From the NCBI GenBank assembly GCA_905233475.1, contig CAJOEN010000033.1:1-60075 (forward strand): a stretch of DNA of 60,075 bases, in the 5' to 3' direction. Position 1 is the first letter of the stretch; every line of letters begins with the position of its first letter. A model generated the notes under the pieces. The model made no database searches. It was given only the letters and a program-made list of their open reading frames with translations, and was not told where the DNA came from. Of this stretch, positions 18,389 to 26,875 are shown piece by piece. This DNA comes from an uncultured Bacteroidales bacterium. Lineage in GTDB: Bacteria > Bacteroidota > Bacteroidia > Bacteroidales > P3. Made by a program: the position numbers and the translations under genes.

Positions 18389-18776
18389 CGTTTAGTGTGT
18401 TGTTGTAATTTTTCTGCAAAGTTACGACATTTTTTTGAAATAGACAAATTTTTTATCGAAAAACGATATATTTTTTTTGTTTTTAAAGAAATAATATTGA
18501 GTAATAGGGTGTTGTGAAACGAAAGAATATGATATTTTTTATATAAGAGGAAAATTGCATTGCTTTTTTGGGGTGGTTTGTGGTAAAAAAATGAAGATTT
18601 TTTTTCTGCTCGCCTTCGGCTCACGAATTACGAAGTATTTGAGAACTTCTTTGAAATTCAATCCGATATAGTGAACAAATCTTTTAAATTTTGTATATAA
18701 AAAATCTAATTTATTAGATTGACCAGATTTCTGCCGCTTGCGGCAAGGAGTTTTAATAGGCGTTTCATTGTACATT
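18389..18776. other. Intergenic tract with REP-like palindromes upstream of lysS
   Basis: No gene is supported. CTGCTCGCCTTCGGCTCACG begins at 18607 and is followed by AATTACGAAG. A 30-nt segment at 18725-18754 (AGATTTCTGCCGCTTGCGGC then AAGGAGTTTT) recurs with one mismatch at 50231-50260. Both belong to one family of dispersed palindromes in this genome. Confidence 0.6.
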
Positions 18777-18807
18777 TTGGAAAATTGCCGAAAAAATGTT
18801 ACATTTG
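18777..18807 (+). promoter_or_regulatory. lysS promoter
   Basis: TTG at 18777-18779 and TACATTTG at 18800-18807, spacer 20 nt. Transcription would begin near 18814, downstream of the first in-frame ATG (18796). This supports the lysS start at 18901. Confidence 0.65.
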
Positions 18808-18900
18808 CAAACAGTTGTCGCAACGAAGCGACGCGATAAAGTATTGTATCATAGCGATATGCGGCAAAAACGCTTTTCGCACGACAAAAAAAACACACTT

Positions 18901-20619
18901 ATGGCAATAGAACTCAGCGAACAGGAACAGATACGCAGAAATTCGTTAGAAGAATTGCGCAAACTCGGCATAAACCCTTATCCCGCAAATCTTTACGAAG
19001 TAAACGTAAAAACTTCGGACATTCATGAACAATATCCGAACGACAACACTCTTTTTCAGAACGTAAGCATAGCCGGCCGCATAATGAGCCGCCGTATTAT
19101 GGGCGCCGCCTCGTTTGTGGAACTGCAGGACAGCTACGGCCGCATTCAACTCTATTTCAAACGTGACGAGATTTGTCCGGACGAGGACAAGACTATGTAT
19201 AACACTGTTTTCAAACGTCTTACCGACATCGGCGACATCATTGGCGTTACGGGTTACGTGTTCACCACACAGATGGGCGAGATTAGCATTCACGTCAAGA
19301 CGTTTACCGTGCTGAGCAAATCGCTGCGCGTGCTGCCCATAGTGAAGGAGAAGGACGGCGTGGTGTACGACGCTTTCACCGACCCCGAACAGCGTTACCG
19401 TATGCGTTATGTGGATTTGATTGTAAATCCGCAGGTTAGGGAGACTTTTGTGAAACGTGCCAAGATAATGAAAACCATGCGCGAGTATTTTGACGAGCAA
19501 GGCTATCTGGAAGTGGAAACTCCTGTGCTTCAGCCTATTCCGGGAGGTGCCGCCGCAAGGCCGTTCATCACCCACCACAACAGTCTCGACATCGACCTTT
19601 ACCTGCGCATTGCCGACGAGCTTTACCTGAAACGTCTTATAGTTGGCGGATACGCAGGCGTTTACGAATTCTCCCGCAATTTCCGCAACGAGGGCATGGA
19701 CCGCACCCACAACCCCGAGTTCACCGCCATGGAGATTTATGTGGCCTACAAGGACTACAACTGGATGATGACCTTTACGGAGAACATGCTCGAGCGCATT
19801 GCCACCGCCCTGCACGGCAAGACCACTGTGAAGATTGGCGACAACGAGATAGATTTCAAACCGCCGTTCCGTCGTGTGCCTATGATAGAACTGATTAAAG
19901 AACAAACCGGCATCGACGTTAGCGGCATGGACGAAGCCCAGCTACGCGAGACCTGTGCCAAACTGGGCGTGGAGACCAACGAGACTATGGGCAAGGGCAA
20001 GCTCATCGACGCCATTTTCGGCGACAAATGCGAACACCTGCTTGTTCAGCCCACTTTCGTGATTGACTACCCGATAGAGATGTCGCCTTTGTGCAAGCGT
20101 CATCGCAACAACCCCGAACTTACAGAGCGTTTCGAGCTGTTTGTAAACGGCAAGGAACTGGCCAACGCATACAGCGAGCTGAACGACCCGATAGACCAGC
20201 TGGAACGTTTCCAAGAGCAGCTGCGTCTCAGCGAGAAAGGCGACGACGAAGCTATGTTCATCGATATGGACTTTGTGCGCGCCCTCGAATTCGGTATGCC
20301 GCCGACGTCGGGAATGGGCATCGGAATCGACCGATTGGTGATGTTTATGACCGGCGAGCAGTCGATACAGGATGTGCTGCTTTTCCCGCAGATGAAGCCG
20401 GAGCAGAAGCCGCGTGTCAGCACCGACGAGGAGTTCAAGGCCATAGGCGTGCCCGAGCCGTGGATACCGCTGTTGCGCAAGATGGGATTCAACACCGTGG
20501 CCGCCCTCAAGGAGGCCAACGCCAACAAGCTGTTCAACGACCTCAACGGCCAACGCAAGAAAAACAAACTCGACGTGGCTCCTCTGAAGAAAGAGGAAGT
20601 AGAGGCTTGGCTGGGATAA
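18901..20619 (+). CDS. lysS: Lysyl-tRNA synthetase, class II
   Basis: 572 residues from the ATG at 18901 (MAIELSEQEQIRRN); the frame is open further upstream but the promoter excludes that. An N-terminal OB-fold binds the anticodon (VSIAGRIMSRRIMGAASFVE). The class II catalytic core has motif 2 in RNEGMDRTHNPEFT and motif 3 in GMGIGIDRLVM. A C-terminal extension of about 70 residues (GFNTVAALKEANANKLFNDL) resembles the helix-hairpin-helix tail seen in Bacteroidota LysRS. It charges tRNA-Lys with lysine at the expense of ATP. Single gene. Confidence 0.97.
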   Translation: MAIELSEQEQIRRNSLEELRKLGINPYPANLYEVNVKTSDIHEQYPNDNTLFQNVSIAGRIMSRRIMGAASFVELQDSYGRIQLYFKRDEICPDEDKTMYNTVFKRLTDIGDIIGVTGYVFTTQMGEISIHVKTFTVLSKSLRVLPIVKEKDGVVYDAFTDPEQRYRMRYVDLIVNPQVRETFVKRAKIMKTMREYFDEQGYLEVETPVLQPIPGGAAARPFITHHNSLDIDLYLRIADELYLKRLIVGGYAGVYEFSRNFRNEGMDRTHNPEFTAMEIYVAYKDYNWMMTFTENMLERIATALHGKTTVKIGDNEIDFKPPFRRVPMIELIKEQTGIDVSGMDEAQLRETCAKLGVETNETMGKGKLIDAIFGDKCEHLLVQPTFVIDYPIEMSPLCKRHRNNPELTERFELFVNGKELANAYSELNDPIDQLERFQEQLRLSEKGDDEAMFIDMDFVRALEFGMPPTSGMGIGIDRLVMFMTGEQSIQDVLLFPQMKPEQKPRVSTDEEFKAIGVPEPWIPLLRKMGFNTVAALKEANANKLFNDLNGQRKKNKLDVAPLKKEEVEAWLG

Positions 20620-20698
20620 CCGATAGTAATTATGTTTAAAAAACGGCGGAAAATGCAAGCATCTTCCGCCGTTGTAGTAAAGAAAATTGAATTGAATA

Positions 20699-21514
20699 TC
20701 AGATACTTATAATGTTGTTGCGGTAGGCTGTCATGGTGTTGAGGAGTAGCGATACGCGTGTCATAACTCCTACGCCGCCTGGAACGGGAGTGATGGCTTG
20801 GCATTTTGGTGCAACATGCTCAAAATCAACGTCGCCGGTAATGTAGTAACCTTTGGGATTTGTAGGGTCTTCAACGCGGTGTATTCCCACGTCCACAACC
20901 ACAGCTCCGTCCTTAACCATATCCTCGGTAACAAAATGCCGTTTGCCTATGGCAGCTACAAGTATATCGGCCTGCCGTGTGATTTCCGCAAGGTTCTGTG
21001 TGCGGCTGTGGCAAAGGGTTACGGTGCAGTTGGCGTCCTTGGCGTTACGCGAAAGCATTATTGCCATTGGTGTACCTACAATATTGCTACGGCCTATCAC
21101 CACGCAGTGTTTGCCTTGTGTCTCAATTCCAGCACGTTGCAACAGCGTTTGTATGCCGTAAGGCGTGGCGGGCAGGAATGTTGGCATTCCAAGCACCATC
21201 TTGCCCACGTTTACAGGATGGAAACCGTCCACATCCTTATCGGGGTTAATGGCATTGATTATTTTGTTTTCGTCAATATGCTTAGGCAGAGGTAGTTGCA
21301 CTATAAAACCGTCCACTTCGGGGTCGTTGTTGAGGAAGTTTACCACATCGAGAAGTTCTTTTTCCGTTGTGTTTTCGGGGTAGCGATAAACGGAGGAAGT
21401 GAAGCCCACGCCCCGGCTGTCCTTTTCTTTGGAGGCAACGTATGTCTTGCTTGCGGGGTCTTCGCCAACCAAAACGGCGGCCAAATGCGGCGGACGCACA
21501 CCTTTGTCGGTCAT
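20699..21514 (-). CDS. folD: Methylenetetrahydrofolate dehydrogenase/cyclohydrolase, 5' end damaged
   Basis: 271 residues from the ATG at 21514; about 290 is normal. It interconverts methylene-, methenyl- and formyl-tetrahydrofolate. The active-site lysine lies in SKTYVASKEKDSRGVG, the catalytic loop is DGFIVQLPLPKH, the NADP site is VIGRSNIVGTPMA and the end is PVPGGVGVMTR. The usual N-terminal segment is missing. A matching opening, MQTVVIDAK, exists at 21548 but in a different frame and about a dozen residues too close. A small out-of-frame deletion near 21520 would explain both. The internal ATG may still give an active protein lacking the first helix. Confidence 0.85.
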   Translation of the reverse strand: MTDKGVRPPHLAAVLVGEDPASKTYVASKEKDSRGVGFTSSVYRYPENTTEKELLDVVNFLNNDPEVDGFIVQLPLPKHIDENKIINAINPDKDVDGFHPVNVGKMVLGMPTFLPATPYGIQTLLQRAGIETQGKHCVVIGRSNIVGTPMAIMLSRNAKDANCTVTLCHSRTQNLAEITRQADILVAAIGKRHFVTEDMVKDGAVVVDVGIHRVEDPTNPKGYYITGDVDFEHVAPKCQAITPVPGGVGVMTRVSLLLNTMTAYRNNIISI

Positions 21515-21573
21515 GGCTGTTTTTAGCGTCTATAACTACGGTTTGCATATTGTTATGTTTTTTGTTTGTTAAT

Positions 21574-22902
21574 TTATCGTCTGCGGCGGGCAATGTTTTG
21601 CAGGCTTTTGCCACCTTTGTTGCTCACCATTTTCATCATCTTGCGAATGTCCTCAAACTGTTTTATCATACGGTTCACCTCTTGTATGGTGTTGCCGCTA
21701 CCTGTGGCGATACGCTGTTTGCGGCTACCGTTAAGCACCGACGGATGGCGCCTTTCGTAGGGAGTCATGGATCCTATAATGGCTTCGATGTTTTTGAAAG
21801 CGTTATCGTCAATATCAATGTTTTTTGTCAATTTCGACATACCGGGTATCATTCCGATAAGGTCTTTCATGTTGCCCATTTTCTTTATCTGACCGATCTG
21901 GTTGATAAAATCCTCGAAGTTGTATTCGTTTTTGACGATTTTTTTCTGCAACTTGCGGGCTTCCATCTCATTGTACTGTTCCTGAGCACGTTCCACAAGG
22001 GTGACGATGTCGCCCATGCCGAGAATGCGGTTGGCCATACGTTCGGGGTGGAACACGTCGAGGGCATCCATTTTCTCGCCCACGCCAACGAATTTGATGG
22101 GTTTGTCCACCACATAGCGTATGGTGAGTGCCGCACCGCCACGAGTGTCGCCGTCGAGTTTGGTAAGCACCACGCCGTCGTAGTCGATACGGTCGTTGAA
22201 GGCTTTGGCGGTGTTCACCGCGTCCTGACCGGTCATGGAATCCACCACAAAGAGGGTCTCATGCGGATTGAGGGCGGATTTGAGGTTGGCAATCTCGTCC
22301 ATCATCTCCTCGTCCACAGCCAAGCGTCCGGCGGTATCCACTATAAGTACGTTGATATTCTTTGCTTTGGCTTCTCGCAGGGCGTTTTCGGCTATCTTTA
22401 TGGGATTTTTGTTTTCGATTTCGGAATATACGGGCACGCCCACCTGCTCGCCAAGCACGTTGAGCTGGGTGATAGCGGCAGGACGATAAACGTCGCAGGC
22501 TGTGAGCATTACGGTTTTGCCGCGTTTGTTTTTAAGGAAGTTGGCAAGTTTTGCCGAGAAAGTGGTTTTACCGGAACCCTGTAAACCGGCCACGAGAATA
22601 ATGGCGGGACTGCCCTTGGTATTGATGTCCACTGCCTCTTCGCCCATAAGTTTGGTAAGCTCGTCTTTCACGATTTTAACCATCAACTGCCCGGGTTCGA
22701 TGGAGCCTATCACGTTGCGTCCGAGAGCCTCGGCCTTGACCTTGTCGGTAAATTCCTTGGCAATGGGATAACTAACGTCGGCGTCGATAAGCGCGCGACG
22801 CACTTCTTTCACCGTTTCGGCGATGTTTATATCTGTTATCGAGCCTTTACCTTTCAGCACTTTGAAGGCTCTCTCCAACTTAGAACTTAAATTTTCGAAC
22901 AT
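21574..22902 (-). CDS. ffh: Signal recognition particle protein
   Basis: 442 residues from MFENLSSKLERAFKVL at 22902; the open frame up to 22929 overlaps the promoter and is not used. N domain, then G domain with GLQGSGKTTFSAKL, DTAGRLA and TKLDGDTRGGAAL, then the methionine-rich M domain starting near MGMGDIVTLVERAQ. The SRP-RNA binding part is GSMTPYERR..SRKQRIATGSG. It is the GTPase that delivers nascent membrane proteins to FtsY. It ends 25 nt before the folD remnant start and may be co-transcribed with folD. Confidence 0.97.
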   Translation of the reverse strand: MFENLSSKLERAFKVLKGKGSITDINIAETVKEVRRALIDADVSYPIAKEFTDKVKAEALGRNVIGSIEPGQLMVKIVKDELTKLMGEEAVDINTKGSPAIILVAGLQGSGKTTFSAKLANFLKNKRGKTVMLTACDVYRPAAITQLNVLGEQVGVPVYSEIENKNPIKIAENALREAKAKNINVLIVDTAGRLAVDEEMMDEIANLKSALNPHETLFVVDSMTGQDAVNTAKAFNDRIDYDGVVLTKLDGDTRGGAALTIRYVVDKPIKFVGVGEKMDALDVFHPERMANRILGMGDIVTLVERAQEQYNEMEARKLQKKIVKNEYNFEDFINQIGQIKKMGNMKDLIGMIPGMSKLTKNIDIDDNAFKNIEAIIGSMTPYERRHPSVLNGSRKQRIATGSGNTIQEVNRMIKQFEDIRKMMKMVSNKGGKSLQNIARRRR

Positions 22903-22926
22903 ATAATATGGTACTCTATTTTTTTG

Positions 22927-22934
22927 CAAAAATA
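22927..22934 (-). promoter_or_regulatory. ffh -7 promoter box
   Basis: Minus-strand TATTTTTG, 24 nt before the ATG at 22902. Confidence 0.55.
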
Positions 22935-23180
22935 CACTTTTTTTGCGAGACAGAAAAGTTTTATTGGAAGTAACTTCGCATTGTCTTGGATAAACGCTTG
23001 TTTTTCAAATAATTATAAATATTCTTTAATAAAACTCGTCTTTTTTTGGAAAAGCCATGCAATTTTTTTCGAAAAAAAACGTAACCTTTTTTGTAAAAAC
23101 GACGAAAAAAGAGCAATTACACCCCGATTTTTCCCGACCGCAATCGGCATTGAGGGGTACAAATGTTTTAACAGCTATAT

Positions 23181-24044
23181 ATGAAACAATTAAAGATAAA
23201 TGTTTCCTACACGGAGCGCAGTCAGGATAAGGCTTTCGACAAATACCTGCAGGATATCTGTAGCGAGAAGTTGCTGAACCCCGATGAAGAGGTGCGTTTG
23301 GCTCAGCGCATACGCGAAGGCGACGAAGATGCCCTCAACAAACTTATCAAAGCCAATTTGAGGTTTGTGGTGTCTGTGGCTAAACAGTATCAAAATCAGG
23401 GACTTGCATTGCCCGACCTTATCAACGAAGGTAATATCGGACTTATCAAGGCCGCCAAGCGTTTCGACGAGACACGTGGTTTTAAGTTTATATCCTACGC
23501 CGTGTGGTGGATACGCCAGTCGATACTTCAGGCTATAGCCGAGAACTCGCGCATAGTACGTCTGCCCTCCAACCAGTTAGGAGTTCTGAACAAGATAAAA
23601 AAAGAAATTGCACGTTTGGAGCAGACTTTGGAACGTCCCCCGTCGGAAACGGAGATTTCGGAATATCTCGACATGCCTATCGAAAAGATTAAGAGCATAT
23701 TGGAGAATTCCGGACGGCACATTTCCATCGACGCCCCACTCGCCAGCGACGAGGATACCAACTACATTGACGTTATGCCCAACGAGGACACTCCCGACAC
23801 CGACGAGAGCCTGTTGCAGGAGTCGCTATCGACTGAGATAGAGCGCTCGTTGTCCACCCTTGGCGAAACGGAACGTGGCGTGCTTAAAATGGTGTACGGC
23901 ATAGGCTACCCACATCCGCTAAGCCTCGACGAAGTGGCAATGAAATACGACCTCACGCGTGAACGTGTGCGTCAGATAAAGGAAAAAGCCTTGAAACGGC
24001 TACGGCAAAGCTCAAAAAGCAACAACCTCAAACCTTATCTATAA
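23181..24044 (+). CDS. rpoD: Primary sigma factor (Bacteroidota short sigma-70)
   Basis: 287 residues. Bacteroidota vegetative sigma factors are this short because they lack region 1.1 and the non-conserved insert. Region 1.2 starts at AFDKYLQDICSEKLLNPDEE. Region 2 has NLRFVVSVAKQY and the core/-10 helix GFKFISYAVWWIRQSI. Region 3 is present, and region 4.2 is SLDEVAMKYDLTRERVRQIK. It directs RNA polymerase to the TTG-N19/21-TAnnTTTG promoters seen throughout this window. It ends in LKPYL and is followed by a strong terminator. No clear promoter box was found in the 250 nt upstream. Confidence 0.95.
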   Translation: MKQLKINVSYTERSQDKAFDKYLQDICSEKLLNPDEEVRLAQRIREGDEDALNKLIKANLRFVVSVAKQYQNQGLALPDLINEGNIGLIKAAKRFDETRGFKFISYAVWWIRQSILQAIAENSRIVRLPSNQLGVLNKIKKEIARLEQTLERPPSETEISEYLDMPIEKIKSILENSGRHISIDAPLASDEDTNYIDVMPNEDTPDTDESLLQESLSTEIERSLSTLGETERGVLKMVYGIGYPHPLSLDEVAMKYDLTRERVRQIKEKALKRLRQSSKSNNLKPYL

Positions 24045-24050
24045 AAATTA

Positions 24051-24079
24051 AACACCCCTTACAACGGGGTGTTTTTTTT
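24051..24079 (+). terminator. rpoD terminator
   Basis: AACACCCC pairs perfectly with GGGGTGTT around a 7-nt loop and runs into eight T. Confidence 0.85.
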
Positions 24080-24226
24080 GCCACACATGGTGAAATACTT
24101 TTTATAGCATTTTGTAAAACAAGGGTAGGGTAGTAGAAGAGAACAAATTTAATTTTATCGCTACTTCCATAATAAAAGTGCAAACGCCACGTTTTATATT
24201 TCTATATTTTTAAATTGCAAAAAATC

Positions 24227-25384
24227 ATGACAACAGAAAGAGAAAAAACACTTCGTATCATCGACTGCATCTGCAGGGTATTTGTAGGTTCGGTATTTCT
24301 ATTCTCAAGCTTTGTGAAAGGCGTAGATCCTATGGGAACTGCCTATAAAATAGAGGAATACATGATTGCCTGGAGCGTAGGAGGCCTCAGTTTCGAATGG
24401 GCACAGCCGCTTGCGCCGATTATGTCGGTAGCCCTTGTTACAGTCGAGTTTTTGATAGGTATAATGCTTATTACCAACTCTTTGCGTGTGCTAAACGCGT
24501 GGTTGCTGCTACTTGTGATGTCGTTTTTCCTTGTCACCACCCTCATCGACGCCATAACCAACAAAGTTACCGACTGCGGCTGTTTCGGCGACTTTGTGAA
24601 ACTCACCAACTGGCAGACTTTCTGGAAAAACGTAGTGCTGATGGTGCCTACGGTAGTGATTTTCTGTTGCCGCAATATAAAAAAGAAACATCGCACCTAC
24701 GAACGCGACATACTTATAGTGCTTTTCGCTATCGCCGCAATGGTGGGCTTTGCCATCTACAACATCAACAACGAGCCTGTCCTCGATTTCCGCGCGTGGA
24801 AAGTGGGAAACAAAATGATACCCGAAAACAACGCTGAAATAGTGAGTTACGTTACTTACAAAAACAAAAAGACAGGCGAAAAACAGGAGTTCCTTTCCAA
24901 AAAACTTAACGAATATTTAAAGGACAGCACTTGGGTTCAGGAATGGGAATGGGTGGACAGCCGTGTGGTGGACCCAACCGTAATTGCTGCCGACGGCTTT
25001 TCGATGAGCTACATCGACGGCGAGGACCATGCCAAGGAGATAATAGGCTCCGCCAGTCCGGTAATGATAGCCACGAGCTACGATTTGAACGGTATTTCGG
25101 AAAAAGGTGTGGAAAGTCTGCAACGCGTGAAAGACATTGTCGAACAGCACGAGGTGAACTTCCTGCTGCTTACCGCCTCGCTACCCGAAGAGGTGGAGGA
25201 TTTCCTTGACAAAAACAACCTCAGTTCGTTGGAATACTATTTTGCCGACAACACGGCAATAAAGACAATGCTACGCTCCAACCCCGGCTACATACTTTTG
25301 AAAGATGCCGAAGTGAAAGGCAAATGGCATTACCGCAATTACAATAGAATACGTAACGTGGATTTTGAACAACTTGACAATTAA
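24227..25384 (+). CDS. DoxX/MauE-like membrane protein with C-terminal extracytoplasmic domain
   Basis: 385 residues from the ATG at 24227. The N-terminal half has four or five membrane segments and the DoxX/MauE signature: GSVFLFSSFVKGVDP, then a CGCFGDFVKLTNWQTF segment between segments. The Cys pair suggests a redox role, as in MauE-type partners of thioredoxins. From about residue 180 a soluble domain follows, resembling the thioredoxin-like extension found in Bacteroidales BT-type homologues. A TlpA-like thioredoxin gene starts only 6 nt after this stop. Together they probably form an envelope disulfide-reduction unit; this is inference. Confidence 0.8.
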   Translation: MTTEREKTLRIIDCICRVFVGSVFLFSSFVKGVDPMGTAYKIEEYMIAWSVGGLSFEWAQPLAPIMSVALVTVEFLIGIMLITNSLRVLNAWLLLLVMSFFLVTTLIDAITNKVTDCGCFGDFVKLTNWQTFWKNVVLMVPTVVIFCCRNIKKKHRTYERDILIVLFAIAAMVGFAIYNINNEPVLDFRAWKVGNKMIPENNAEIVSYVTYKNKKTGEKQEFLSKKLNEYLKDSTWVQEWEWVDSRVVDPTVIAADGFSMSYIDGEDHAKEIIGSASPVMIATSYDLNGISEKGVESLQRVKDIVEQHEVNFLLLTASLPEEVEDFLDKNNLSSLEYYFADNTAIKTMLRSNPGYILLKDAEVKGKWHYRNYNRIRNVDFEQLDN

Positions 25385-25390
25385 GTGATC

Positions 25391-25942
25391 ATGAAAAAAA
25401 TATTTTTAATTATAGCCATAGTACTGATGGCAGGAGGGCTGTCGGCACAAGGAAAAGAAGACCCCGAAAATCCCGAAACACGCGGCTACGGTGTAGCAAT
25501 AGGCGTCGAGGCTCCCGATTTTGTCATAACCTACCTCAATGGCGAAACGGCAAAGCTAAGTTCGTTGCGTGGCAAACTAGTGATGTTGCAGTTCACCGCA
25601 AGCTGGTGCCCCGTGTGTCGCAGCGAGATGCCATACATCGAAAGCGAGATATGGCAAAAATACCAAAACGACACCAATTTTGTGCTTATTGCTGTGGACC
25701 TTAAGGAAAATCCGAAAACAATAAAAAAGTTCATCAGCGACACAAAGATAACTTACCCTCTAACCCTTGATGAGAAGGGCGAAATATTTGCCCTCTACAC
25801 CGAAAAAAACGCCGGCGTAACCCGAAACATACTCATAGCTCCAAACGGCAGAATAATTTTCCTTACCCGTCTTTTCGACCGCGAGGAGTTCGACATGCTT
25901 GTATCTATAATTGATTCGGAACTCAAAAATATCAAAAGATAG
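25391..25942 (+). CDS. TlpA-like thioredoxin (periplasmic)
   Basis: 183 residues from the ATG at 25391; an in-frame GTG 6 nt earlier abuts the previous stop, but the ATG gives the natural signal peptide (MKKIFLIIAIVLMAGGLSAQ). AhpC/TSA-type thioredoxin fold with active site WCPVC in QFTASWCPVCRSEMPY and the cis-Pro region near RNILIAPNGRI. It is exported and probably reduces envelope disulfides using electrons from the DoxX/MauE-like protein just upstream. It stops at TAG, 5 nt before the next gene. Confidence 0.9.
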   Translation: MKKIFLIIAIVLMAGGLSAQGKEDPENPETRGYGVAIGVEAPDFVITYLNGETAKLSSLRGKLVMLQFTASWCPVCRSEMPYIESEIWQKYQNDTNFVLIAVDLKENPKTIKKFISDTKITYPLTLDEKGEIFALYTEKNAGVTRNILIAPNGRIIFLTRLFDREEFDMLVSIIDSELKNIKR

Positions 25943-25947
25943 AATCT

Positions 25948-26802
25948 ATGAAAAAACTCCTATTGCTCCTGTGTCTGCCGGTTATAGCAACTATCGGCTG
26001 TAATGGCGGAACGTCTAAGAATATCCCCAAGAATCCTGAATCCGAAGATGTTGCAAAGGCGGAACGAGAAAACTCCCCCTCTCAATATATCGAGAAATCC
26101 TTGTACAGCAACAGTATGCTTCAGAGCCGCACTGTCTCGGTTTACTTGCCGAGAAACTACTCACAGTCAAATACTTATCCTGTAATATACGCCGAAGACG
26201 GTTTGGTTGTCGCCACCGGGCGTTACAAAGAACTTCTCGACTCGCTGATAGACGGGGGCATAATAGAACCGGTAATTGTGGCAACATCGTATGAAAACAA
26301 GGACATAATTCCGGGTTTCCGCATGGCCTATCGCAACGCCGAATATGTTGAGGCCATTGCCAGAGAGAATCCGCAACTGACACAGATTTACAATAACCAT
26401 CTGAACTATTTCGTGTACGAGTTCATTCCATACATCGAAAATAACTATTCTGTGGTCAAAAAACGTGATGGACGAATATACTACGGCACTTCCAATAGTG
26501 CTGATTTTGGTCTGACGCTGAGTTTCCGTATGCCCGACCTTTTCGGCGAGTACTGGTGTTTTTCGCCAGTTTACAGCCAGCTGTGGAACTACGGCCGCCT
26601 TGCAATGCCCACACGCTATTTTATTGACCGTGGTAGCGAGGAGGAGAAAGGCGATATGAAAATATATTTCAGCAATCTTGTTGATTTCCTGCGCAATAGC
26701 GGTGGCGACGTTACCGAATGGACTTTCAACGGCGGCCACGACCGTTCCAAATGGCGCGAGGATTTCATAAAAATGTTGGTTACACGCTTCCCGGCGAAAT
26801 GA
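25948..26802 (+). CDS. Putative esterase lipoprotein (alpha/beta hydrolase, esterase D type)
   Basis: 284 residues. Lipoprotein signal with lipobox IGC (MKKLLLLLCLPVIATIGCNG). The fold is that of the Fes/esterase D family: SRTVSVYLPRNY, YPVIYAEDG, and the nucleophile region YGTSNSADFGLTLS, where the Ser sits in G-T-S-N-S rather than the classic G-x-S-x-G. The likely catalytic His is in FNGGHDRSKWRE. Close relatives hydrolyse siderophore esters or feruloyl sugars. Third gene of the DoxX-TlpA run, 5 nt spacing. Confidence 0.8.
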   Translation: MKKLLLLLCLPVIATIGCNGGTSKNIPKNPESEDVAKAERENSPSQYIEKSLYSNSMLQSRTVSVYLPRNYSQSNTYPVIYAEDGLVVATGRYKELLDSLIDGGIIEPVIVATSYENKDIIPGFRMAYRNAEYVEAIARENPQLTQIYNNHLNYFVYEFIPYIENNYSVVKKRDGRIYYGTSNSADFGLTLSFRMPDLFGEYWCFSPVYSQLWNYGRLAMPTRYFIDRGSEEEKGDMKIYFSNLVDFLRNSGGDVTEWTFNGGHDRSKWREDFIKMLVTRFPAK

Positions 26803-26875
26803 CCGAGGGAGGATTTTACAAATCAGGGCAAGAACAAATTATTGTCCTTTTTGCAATATATCAGCACAATAATCA

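Noticed and set aside
21514..21548. Programmed frameshift in folD
   Set aside because: An A-rich run is present, but the needed shift is +1 and about a dozen conserved residues would still be missing, so a deletion or error explains it better.
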